From DATJPY01 sp035506135 (lineage in GTDB: Bacteria > Myxococcota_A > UBA9160 > PR03): a stretch of 5,312 bases of DNA. The stretch is from contig DATJPY010000119.1 of NCBI GenBank assembly GCA_035506135.1, positions 1 through 5,312 on the forward strand, given 5' to 3'. The notes beneath the pieces were generated by a model. It ran no database searches, was not told the origin of the DNA, and saw only the letters and a list, made by a program, of their open reading frames with translations. The position numbers were made by a program, and so were the translations under genes. Positions 1 through 5,154 of the stretch are shown here, in pieces; positions within the stretch are counted from its first letter, which is position 1; the number at the start of each line of letters is the position of its first letter.

Positions 1-917
1 GGGTCGAACTGGCGCGCGAAGCGCCGGTAGGTGGCGATCGGCCCGTCGCCGGCGACGAGCGCCGGCTCCTCGAGCCGGCGCTTGTGTGCCCAGATCGGCA
101 GATCCTTGCGCACGTCGTCCACGATCGCGGCGAGGAAGCGATCCATCCAGGCGAGCCCGCCCTCGACGCTCGCGCAGACGGTGAAGTCCACCGTCTCGGC
201 ATCGACCTGGTTGCTCAGCAGGATCACGCGCGCGTGGATCCCGAGCTGCTCGATGCGCAGGTCCGTGATCGCATAGCCGAGCCCGTACACCAGCGTGTCG
301 AAGCGCTGCGCGACGCCGTCCTTCTCGAAGGTGAAGGCGGAGTGCATCACCGGCCCGTCCACCTTCACGTCGAACTCGCTCACCCCGGTGTAACCGTGCA
401 CCGCGGCGAAGTGGCGGCGGTCGACGCCGTTCTCGGCCACCTCGAGCACGTGGCCCGGGAAGCGCAGCGTCTCGCTGCGCGGCTCCGACCATCCCTCCAT
501 GCCGGGATCCGGAATCTCCCACCACGGCGGCTCGCCGCGCGCGCTGTAGTAGACCATGAGCGCGCCGTGCAGCTCGCGGACCGGCCAGGCGCGCGCGCGT
601 GCGCGGATCCCGGGCCGGGCGGCGTCGTCGGCGCCGACGCACCGGCCGTCGGCGCCCCAGTGCAGCGCGTGGAACGGACACCGCAGCGCCTCGCCGACCA
701 CGCGCCCGCCGTAGCCGAGGTGCGCGCCGAGGTGCGGGCAGTGCGCGTCGAGAGCGCCGAGCGCTCCGGATTCCGTGCGGAAGGCGACGAGGTCGCGGCC
801 GCAGACGCGGCGCGGCAGGACCGCTCCGGGCGGGAGCGCGCTCGACATCGCGAGGTGGTACCAGCCCTCCGGAAAGGCGGGCACGCCGTCGCCCCGATCC
901 CCGCCGAGGAAGCCCAC
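1..917 (-). CDS. Rieske 2Fe-2S non-heme iron oxygenase, KshA-like (3' part beyond window)
   Basis: Oxygenase component of a Rieske-type hydroxylase, closest in pattern to 3-ketosteroid 9alpha-hydroxylase/cholesterol-desaturase enzymes. I translated 305 open codons from GTG at 917. Seen: an N-terminal FPEGWYHLA (residues 15-23); the Rieske cluster ligands C60-P-H62 and C80-P-F-H83; and the mononuclear iron motif N163-x2-D166-x2-H169-x4-H174. A later acidic segment, KDLPIWAHK (271-279), probably supplies the third iron ligand, D272. The tail DGPIATYRRFARQF (291-304) matches how KshA-type C-terminal domains approach their end, so only the last few dozen residues seem missing. GTG 917 is the first start after the previous gene's stop, which lies 9 nt upstream in the same frame. 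GTG 884 is an alternative that still keeps FPEGWY; no strong ribosome site favours either. Such enzymes need a reductase for electrons, and none is in the window. The family call is firm; a steroid substrate is inference from resemblance. Confidence 0.93.
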   Translation of the reverse strand, partial: MGFLGGDRGDGVPAFPEGWYHLAMSSALPPGAVLPRRVCGRDLVAFRTESGALGALDAHCPHLGAHLGYGGRVVGEALRCPFHALHWGADGRCVGADDAARPGIRARARAWPVRELHGALMVYYSARGEPPWWEIPDPGMEGWSEPRSETLRFPGHVLEVAENGVDRRHFAAVHGYTGVSEFDVKVDGPVMHSAFTFEKDGVAQRFDTLVYGLGYAITDLRIEQLGIHARVILLSNQVDAETVDFTVCASVEGGLAWMDRFLAAIVDDVRKDLPIWAHKRRLEEPALVAGDGPIATYRRFARQFD

Positions 918-926
918 GCGCGCGCT

Positions 927-2021
927 TCAGCGCCGCACCGCGCGCGCCGTGTAGAGCGGGAGGTCGAGGATCGACTTCACGCCCGGCGCCGCGGCGCACA
1001 CGGTCGGGATCGCGTTCACCACCCGCATCGCGCTTCCCGTGATGCCCGCGGTGTTGTGGTCGCCGTCCTCGCCGATGGGCTGGATCTCGCAGGTGAACGA
1101 GGGAGAGCCCTTCACCTCGACCTTGTAGCCCGACCGCTGGGATCCGGAGAGCCGGTCCCAGCCGGGCGCGAGGTCGTCGCGCAGACGGTTCACGTGCGCG
1201 GCGACGATCAGCGGGCGACCGTCGACGATACCCTGAACCTCGAAGCGCACGGCCGCGCAGGTGCCCTTCTCGATCTTCCCCATCTTCGTCTCGAAGGTGT
1301 CGGGCGCGGGCCAGCGCTCGCTCTCCTGGCGGATCTCGTCGAGCTTCACGCCGAGCGCATCGGCGACCATGAGCAGCATTCCGCCCCACCCGGCCTTGAG
1401 CGCCTCGGGATGCAGCATCGGCGCCGGGAAGTCGAGCGGCCGGCCGAAGCCGAAGTAGACGCCGGTGAAGTCCGGGTCGTCGTAGGTCGAGTAGTCCATC
1501 AGCTCCGACACGCGCACCGAGTCGACGCGCTCGCAGCACGCCGCGAGCGCGAGCGGGAAGAGGTCTCCCGACCAGCCCGGATCGAAGCCGGAGGTGAAGA
1601 AGGTGGTGCCCCCCTTCGCACAGGCCGCCTCCAGGCGGTCGCGCAGCTTGGGGCTCGCGAAGCGCGGATACACCAGCGACACGATCGCCGTGTTGGCCAC
1701 GTCCTTGCCGGACTCGAGGATGCGACAGAGGTCGTCGATCGTGGCGCGGATGCGCGACTCGCCCTGCGCCATGTAGCAGACGCAGTCGGCGTCGAGCGCG
1801 AGGAGCGCCTCGGCGTCGTTCGTCGCGCGGATCCCGGTGGGCTGGTCGAGGCCGCAGAGCTCCGCCGCGTCCTTGCCGACCTTTGCCGGGGAGTGCGCGT
1901 GCACGCCGACCAGCTCGAGGTCGGGATGCCGCAGGATGCCGCGCAGCGCGCGGCGGCCGACGTTGCCGGTCGACCACTGGATCACGCGCAGCCGCCGCCG
2001 CGGACTGGTCTCGCTCGTCAT
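927..2021 (-). CDS. DapB-like NAD(P)-binding oxidoreductase (diaminopentanoate-dehydrogenase-like)
   Basis: Predicted cytosolic NAD(P)-dependent oxidoreductase of 364 residues. The N-terminus has a Rossmann dinucleotide-binding segment, LRVIQWSTGNVGRRAL (11-26), with the glycines of G19-N-V-G22. It is followed by the dihydrodipicolinate-reductase-like pattern, including GFDPGWSGDLFPL in mid-protein. Proteins of this shape are often labelled dihydrodipicolinate reductase in mycobacteria and relatives, but they have a C-terminal domain like 2,4-diaminopentanoate dehydrogenase and are not true DapB, which is only about 250-270 residues. The lysine-pathway name would therefore mislead; the real substrate is unknown. 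The ATG start is supported by GGGAG at 2028-2032, 6 nt upstream. The gene sits 15 nt after the lipocalin-like gene and 9 nt before the oxygenase, and all three share one reading register, so co-transcription is very likely. In that setting a dehydrogenase or reductase acting on an oxygenated intermediate is plausible (inference). Confidence 0.9.
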   Translation of the reverse strand: MTSETSPRRRLRVIQWSTGNVGRRALRGILRHPDLELVGVHAHSPAKVGKDAAELCGLDQPTGIRATNDAEALLALDADCVCYMAQGESRIRATIDDLCRILESGKDVANTAIVSLVYPRFASPKLRDRLEAACAKGGTTFFTSGFDPGWSGDLFPLALAACCERVDSVRVSELMDYSTYDDPDFTGVYFGFGRPLDFPAPMLHPEALKAGWGGMLLMVADALGVKLDEIRQESERWPAPDTFETKMGKIEKGTCAAVRFEVQGIVDGRPLIVAAHVNRLRDDLAPGWDRLSGSQRSGYKVEVKGSPSFTCEIQPIGEDGDHNTAGITGSAMRVVNAIPTVCAAAPGVKSILDLPLYTARAVRR

Positions 2022-2036
2022 GCTTCGCTCCCTCTC

Positions 2037-3158
2037 TCAGCGCGCCGGGTCGAGGAACTCCTTGAATCCGTAGCGCGCCTGCGGCCCGATGTGGATCTGC
2101 TCCAGCACGCCGACCCCGCGCCGCGATCCGCTGGTGGCGCGGACGATCTGCTGCACGTGCAGGTTCTCGAAGGCCATCTCGTCGAGGTCCGCGCTCTTCC
2201 AGCTCTCGCCGCCGATCGCGAGCTCGCCTTTCCAGCGACCGTGCCCCCACACGGGGTGCTGGTAGCCGATGCCCTTCATGCGGAAGCAGAGCAGCGGGTC
2301 GAGCTCGATGCGCTCGCGGCTGCCGTCGTTCGACACGAGCGTGATGCGCGCGGCGCGCGCGCGGCGCGTACCGGGGACGAAGTCGATCTCGTGCTCGCAC
2401 GACGCCAGGAGCTCCACCCGGGGATCCTCGACGCCGGGGATCTGGTCCGGGTGGGCATAGACGGGACAGATCATGCCGTCGAAGTGCCAGGGCTGGCCGT
2501 GCTCGTTCTCGAAGAGGCCGACGTGCGTGCAGCGGTCCTTCCACTGGAGCGGCGCCCAGATGAACGAGATGCCGCCGACCTGGGTCGGCGGCGCGCCGGG
2601 CGGCGCCGGATCGCCGACCGGGCGGATCCCCCAGCTCCGGTCCTTGGTGCCGTAGACGCGCGAGGGATCGATGCGCAGCGAGCGCCCGGCGTGGCGGATC
2701 TCGCCCTCCCAGAAGCCGAACTGGTTGAAGCGCGTCGCCTCCATGCGGCCGATGCGGCGCGCCACGCGCTGAAAGCCCTCCTCGATGTTGGCGGTGCGCG
2801 CGATCCAGCGCAGCTCGGCGGCGATGCCGGTCTCGTTGTCGTCGATGGTGACGCGCAGGCTCTTCATCGGCTCGAGGATCTCGAGCTTCCACGGGCCGAT
2901 CTGGAGGTCGGTCGGCTCCTTGGGCGCGCGGCGCGAGGCGTGGAAGGCGTGCTGCTCGCCGTCGCGCGCGATCGAGAAGCCGCAGTCCATGATCTCGAGG
3001 TTCGGATAGAGCGCGGCGCCGATGCCGAAGTAGAACTCGCCGTCGTCCTGGTAGCCGTTGAACCAGTAGCGGTCGTAGACGTGGCGATCGCTGGACGCGG
3101 GCCGGGCGATCGGCTCGGGCGTCTGGTGGATCGGATAGTCGTCGAGCTTCGAGAGCAT
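2037..3158 (-). CDS. Uncharacterised lipocalin-like / CrtC-AttH-like protein
   Basis: A 373-residue protein with no signal peptide or membrane segment. It is rich in aromatic residues and alternating beta-strand patterns, e.g. YDRYWFNGYQDDGEFYFGIG near residues 28-47, RFNQFGFWEG, and the conserved-looking YGTKDRSWGIRPVG starting at residue 169. This is the look of the two-domain lipocalin-like proteins related to hydroxyneurosporene synthase (CrtC) and AttH, which in many genomes sit beside steroid, terpenoid and aromatic catabolism genes and carry only DUF names. From memory they fall under DUF7064/DUF7065; that assignment is not verified. Binding, or hydration/isomerisation, of a hydrophobic molecule is a reasonable guess, but no catalytic residue can be named. 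The ATG start is backed by a strong GGAGG at 3163-3167 with a 4-nt spacer. It is the first gene of the three-gene run, and a small inverted repeat lies just upstream. Confidence 0.85.
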   Translation of the reverse strand: MLSKLDDYPIHQTPEPIARPASSDRHVYDRYWFNGYQDDGEFYFGIGAALYPNLEIMDCGFSIARDGEQHAFHASRRAPKEPTDLQIGPWKLEILEPMKSLRVTIDDNETGIAAELRWIARTANIEEGFQRVARRIGRMEATRFNQFGFWEGEIRHAGRSLRIDPSRVYGTKDRSWGIRPVGDPAPPGAPPTQVGGISFIWAPLQWKDRCTHVGLFENEHGQPWHFDGMICPVYAHPDQIPGVEDPRVELLASCEHEIDFVPGTRRARAARITLVSNDGSRERIELDPLLCFRMKGIGYQHPVWGHGRWKGELAIGGESWKSADLDEMAFENLHVQQIVRATSGSRRGVGVLEQIHIGPQARYGFKEFLDPAR

Positions 3159-3169
3159 CGGGCCTCCGA

Positions 3170-3182
3170 GGTCGGGCCGACC
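3170..3182. promoter_or_regulatory. Inverted repeat in the leader of the oxygenase operon (possible operator)
   Basis: GGTCGG-G-CCGACC is a perfect 6+6 inverted repeat around one base. It lies directly upstream of the GGAGG ribosome site (3163-3167) of the lipocalin-like gene, within the 74-nt gap (3159-3232) between that gene and the nucleotidyltransferase. Its position would suit a repressor operator or a small leader hairpin. No convincing -35/-10 pair is visible in the gap, no regulator gene is in the window, and GC-rich DNA makes such repeats fairly often, so the functional reading is tentative. Confidence 0.3.
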
Positions 3183-3232
3183 GGGTCGGGCGCAGCCCTA
3201 GCCTATCTCATCCACCCAGCGGAGAGCCGGCG

Positions 3233-3955
3233 CTACAGATCGTCGACCGGCGGCGCGCCGTCGAGCCAGTTGAGCTCGCTGTCGCGCTGGAACTGCACCG
3301 GCCACGGATCGCCCGCGCCCTCCCAGGTCCTGAAGTTGGTGATGCTCGCCCAGAAGCGGAGCAGGTTGGCCTGCGACGGGTCGTCGTAGAGGCTCGCGAT
3401 CTGCTCCATCAGCTCCGGCGGCCGCTCGGGTGCGCGCTCGAGCACGCGGAGGAACCACTTGTGATAGGGATGCAGGATCTCGTTGTGCGCAAGGATCATG
3501 CGCCCGCCGAAGAGCACCGTGCGCGCGACGGCGAGCCCGAGCAGGTAGCGGTCGCCGAGCTTCAGCGCCTCATGCGCATACCAGTGCCACGCCTCGAGCT
3601 GCGCGCGGAAGCGGCGGATGCGCTCCGCCTTCTCCGCCAGGGGATAGCGCGCGATCGCCGCGAGCGTCGACTCGAGACCCTCGATCCGCGAGAAGAGCAC
3701 TCGTGCATCCTGGAACGCGAAGCGGGCCGGCTCGCTTCCGCGCCGCGCGATCTCCGCGAGAAGACCGGTGCCGAGGTATTTGCCCTCCGCGTAGCCGCCG
3801 GGCCAGTCGCAGCCTTCGGCCGTCAGGAACTGCAGCCGCCCGTCGCAAAGCCGGGACGCGTAGTCGTCGTCGCCGATCACGAGCATCAGGTCGACGTCGG
3901 ACTCCGGTCGCTCGAAGCCGTGCGCGATCGAGCCGCCGAGCAGGAGCGCGCCCAC
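3233..3955 (-). CDS. Nucleotidyltransferase-fold protein, true N-terminus probably upstream (to ~4018)
   Basis: Member of the polymerase-beta-like nucleotidyltransferase superfamily. Counting from GTG at 3955, the signature is G7-G8-S9 then D20-V-D22, i.e. GGS-x10-DxD, the nucleotide- and metal-binding core. The rest (GGYAEGKYLGT, RRGSEPARFAF, HPYHKWFLRVLE, FQRDSELNW) matches an uncharacterised standalone family of about 260 residues. The transferred nucleotide and its target are unknown. The start is a problem: the open frame continues upstream and encodes YPHHQRAIEAVTETLRRDPE just before the GTG, which is the usual family N-terminus, yet it contains no ATG, GTG or TTG before the stop at 4139-4141. 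An ATC at 4016-4018 has GGGAG 9 nt upstream (4028-4032), whereas GTG 3955 has GGAG directly abutting it, too close to work well. The stop is TAG. It reads in the same direction as the operon below, 74 nt before it, but shows no functional link to it. Confidence 0.82.
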   Translation of the reverse strand: MGALLLGGSIAHGFERPESDVDLMLVIGDDDYASRLCDGRLQFLTAEGCDWPGGYAEGKYLGTGLLAEIARRGSEPARFAFQDARVLFSRIEGLESTLAAIARYPLAEKAERIRRFRAQLEAWHWYAHEALKLGDRYLLGLAVARTVLFGGRMILAHNEILHPYHKWFLRVLERAPERPPELMEQIASLYDDPSQANLLRFWASITNFRTWEGAGDPWPVQFQRDSELNWLDGAPPVDDL

Positions 3956-4119
3956 CTCCGGGTCGCGCCGCAGCGTCTCGGTGACGGCCTCGATCGCGCG
4001 CTGGTGATGCGGGTAGATGACGCCTCGCTCCCGGCTCGGATCCGCGAGTATCGTCCGGCGCGCGGCGGCATGGCAACCGGGTTGGCAGGCTCTCGGGCCT
4101 GGCGGCCGCGCCCCCGCCC

Positions 4120-4148
4120 TCGACGCACCCCCGCGCGATCAGTAGGTT
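4120..4148 (+). promoter_or_regulatory. Possible sigma-70 promoter for tRNA-Arg
   Basis: TCGACG (4120-4125; four of six matches to TTGACA) and TAGGTT (4143-4148; three of six to TATAAT) are separated by exactly 17 nt and end 10 nt before the first tRNA base. Spacing and placement fit a stable-RNA promoter, but the -10 match is weak in very GC-rich DNA. The surrounding 4019-4158 gap holds no other gene that I can support. Confidence 0.3.
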
Positions 4149-4158
4149 GGCGCAGGCC

Positions 4159-4235
4159 GCCCCGGTAGCTCAGCTGGATAGAGCAGCGGATTTCTAATCC
4201 GCGGGTCGGGGGTTCGAGTCCCTCCCGGGGCGCCA
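4159..4235 (+). tRNA. tRNA-Arg (anticodon UCU), CCA encoded
   Basis: Full cloverleaf folded by eye. The acceptor stem is GCCCCGG (4159-4165) with CCGGGGC (4225-4231). The D-arm is GCTC...GAGC. The anticodon stem is GCGGA (4186-4190) with TCCGC (4198-4202) around the loop TTTCTAA, which places TCT at 4193-4195. The variable loop is five bases. The T stem is GGGGG (4208-4212) with CCCTC (4220-4224) around TTCGAGT, containing one G-T pair. Base 4232 is the discriminator G, and CCA follows at 4233-4235, so the 3' end is encoded in the DNA. It reads the AGA/AGG arginine codons, which are rare in the neighbouring genes. Genes of this kind are common integration targets, and the DNA changes character right after it. 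Confidence 0.96.
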
Positions 4236-4551
4236 GAATTCTCCAGCTAATTCAATGTCTTGTGCCTGACCGCTAGCTAGTTCGACCTGTACCCTCTGAC
4301 TGTAGTAGGCGCCCTGTAGGCGGCGACGCCGACTTCCTTCGTGTGCCGTAAGCCCTGGGGGAATGAGCGTCCTTCCCGAGGCGACATCGACCAAAGAATC
4401 GACGTTCCTCGGCTTGCAGACCGCCGGATGCACACGTGTGCAACGAGCGGAAATGCGGAATCGCCCCCGCTCGCCGGTAGCGCGAGTCACGAGGTCGCGA
4501 CGGATCGCCTTGGAGCCCTCGATCGCGCGAGTGCGACGCCCTCGATGCCGC
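4236..4551. other. Gene-free stretch between tRNA-Arg and the IS remnant
   Basis: About 316 bases in which I see no credible gene. The first 100 bases are clearly less GC-rich than the operon side (runs such as CTAATTCAATGTCTTG and CTAGCTAG). Open frames exist on both strands, but none has recognisable family patterns; the one reading back into the tRNA gives the well-known false GRDSNPRPAD peptide. Noted structures: a possible small hairpin GGCG-GCGA-CGCC (4319-4330), a CTGTAG direct repeat (4300-4305 and 4314-4319), and a perfect 14-bp palindrome at 4429-4442. No U-rich terminator follows the tRNA. It is probably decayed mobile or foreign DNA (inference). Confidence 0.6.
4429..4442. repeat. 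Perfect 14-bp palindrome TGCACACGTGTGCA
   Basis: TGCACAC followed directly by its reverse complement GTGTGCA, with no spacer; the match ends at the flanking A on both sides. It lies in the gene-free stretch behind the tRNA. It could be a dimeric-protein binding site or chance; no adjacent promoter can be recognised. Confidence 0.5.
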
Positions 4552-4577
4552 TGACGTGCCTCGGTTCATCGGGCCAG
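4552..4577. mobile_element. Putative IS3-family terminal sequence (3' end of the element)
   Basis: The bases from TGACGTGCC on, read on the minus strand, place ...GGCACGTCA just after the end of the transposase-like reading frames. IS3-family elements carry terminal inverted repeats ending in CA at this place. The opposite end would lie to the right of 4917, and I could not find a convincing inverted copy there, consistent with loss of the 5' half. Boundary assigned by eye. Confidence 0.35.
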
Positions 4578-4917
4578 TTGAAGTTGAGAGAGCCGGAGTG
4601 TTTTGGGTTCTGGACTTCTCCGTCCTCTGTCCCGAGGCCCAACGGGCCTCGATGGGAGTCCGATAGCCGTGCTCGTTGTAGCGTCGCCGGAACTACTCGA
4701 CCAAGACAGCGGCCTCGATGCGATTTGCACACCACTCGGCATTCAGGAATTCGTCGCGAAGTCTGCCGTTGACGCTTTCATTGAGCCCGTTTTGCCAAGG
4801 CTTCCCGGGCTGGATGTAGGCCGTCTCGATCTTCGCCGCGCGCAGCCAGTCCTGCACGGCATAGGCAAGAAACTCAGGGCCGTTGTCGGAGCGCAGATGC
4901 GGCGACGCCCGCGACAT
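4552..4917 (-). pseudogene. Remnant of IS3-family transposase OrfB (integrase core), truncated and interrupted
   Basis: The minus strand encodes the C-terminal half of a DDE transposase of the IS3 family. Codons from 4917 give SPHLRSDNGPEFLAYAVQDW, then IQPGKPWQNGLNESVNGRLR. The second catalytic Asp (in SDNGPEF, codon 4885-4887) and the catalytic Glu (in NESVNG, codon 4777-4779) are 35 residues apart, the expected D35E spacing. The first catalytic Asp and everything before it are absent; upstream of about 4915 the frame loses all family resemblance and meets a stop at 4969-4971. After LVE an in-frame TAG (4693-4695) replaces what is usually an aromatic residue, and the frame then continues with FRRRYNEH and GYRTPIEA, apparently lacking the short RPHSSL-type segment normally between them. 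The start of the terminal sequence TGACGTGCCTCGG at 4552 is a plausible element end (IS3 elements begin TG and end CA), but no matching partner was found. Non-functional. Confidence 0.82.
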
Positions 4918-4993
4918 TGGCCCCGCTGGGGCACAGCGTGCCCACGTGCCCCCAATCGAGGCGCCCCGCTATCCGCAGCGCCTCTCGCCCCTG

Positions 4994-5007
4994 ACACGGC
5001 GCCGTGT
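4994..5007. repeat. Perfect 14-bp palindrome ACACGGCGCCGTGT
   Basis: ACACGGC is followed directly by its reverse complement GCCGTGT. It is the second spacer-free 14-bp palindrome in the accessory part, on the other side of the transposase remnant from the one at 4429. The two share only the ACAC/GTGT outer or inner bases, so they are probably not copies of one site. Confidence 0.45.
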
Positions 5008-5128
5008 GGGAACGGTTGAATCGCCTCGATGTCGGCGAGGTCGTGGGGGCTTAGGGAGCGAAGAAGCAGGCGTGTATTTCAGCCCTTTTCTTCCACGCCA
5101 GCCCGGCTTGAGGCGGGGCCGCACGAGT

Positions 5129-5142
5129 CGGCCGAAAGGCCG
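5129..5142 (-). terminator. GC hairpin after the right-edge gene (weak terminator candidate)
   Basis: CGGCC-GAAA-GGCCG forms a 5-bp stem with a four-base loop, 12 bases downstream of the TAG stop of the minus-strand gene at 5155. The position suits a transcription terminator, but on the minus strand no T-run follows the stem, so a classical intrinsic terminator is doubtful. Confidence 0.3.
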
Positions 5143-5154
5143 GGTTGAGGTTCA

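Larger units (their letters stand above)
4918..5154. other. Gene-free stretch right of the IS remnant
   Basis: 237 bases with no gene that I can name. It holds an inverted repeat GGGCAC-AGC-GTGCCC (4929-4943), a perfect 14-bp palindrome (4994-5007), a GAAA-loop hairpin (5129-5142) and a near-repeat CCGGCTTGAGG / CCGGGTTGAGG (5103-5113 and 5140-5150). On the minus strand one frame (about 4995-5078) reads LRSLSPHDLADIEAIQPFPH with coding-like codon use. It has no clear start and may be a fragment of a lost gene, but I do not recognise it. Confidence 0.5.

Noticed and set aside
599..1042. Arginine-rich plus-strand frame overlapping the oxygenase start
   Set aside because: Composition is almost only R, G, A, S and P, typical of a shadow frame; the Rieske motifs are on the other strand.
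84..3389. Plus-strand open frame of 1101 codons, the longest in the window
   Set aside because: It runs exactly codon-on-codon antisense to all three operon genes, which share one register. In GC-rich genes the codons TTA, CTA and TCA are rare, so the opposite strand lacks stops. Its translation is low-complexity (R/A/V/D/H-rich) with no family pattern, while the minus strand carries clear motifs.
3570..4076. Minus-strand ATG frame overlapping the nucleotidyltransferase in another frame
   Set aside because: Shifted-frame reading of the same gene, dominated by R, A, P and D. Its ATG (4069-4071) is of interest only as a possible lost start if an indel exists.
3430..4168. Plus-strand frames opposite the nucleotidyltransferase
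   Set aside because: Antisense shadows without recognisable motifs; the GGS...DxD signature lies on the minus strand.
4194..4490. Minus-strand frame ending in GRDSNPRPAD
   Set aside because: This peptide is the familiar false translation of the antisense of a tRNA gene; it is not a protein.
4603..5019. Plus-strand frame covering the transposase remnant
   Set aside because: It is opposite the clearly recognisable SDNGPEF and NGLNESVNG segments of the IS3-type transposase.
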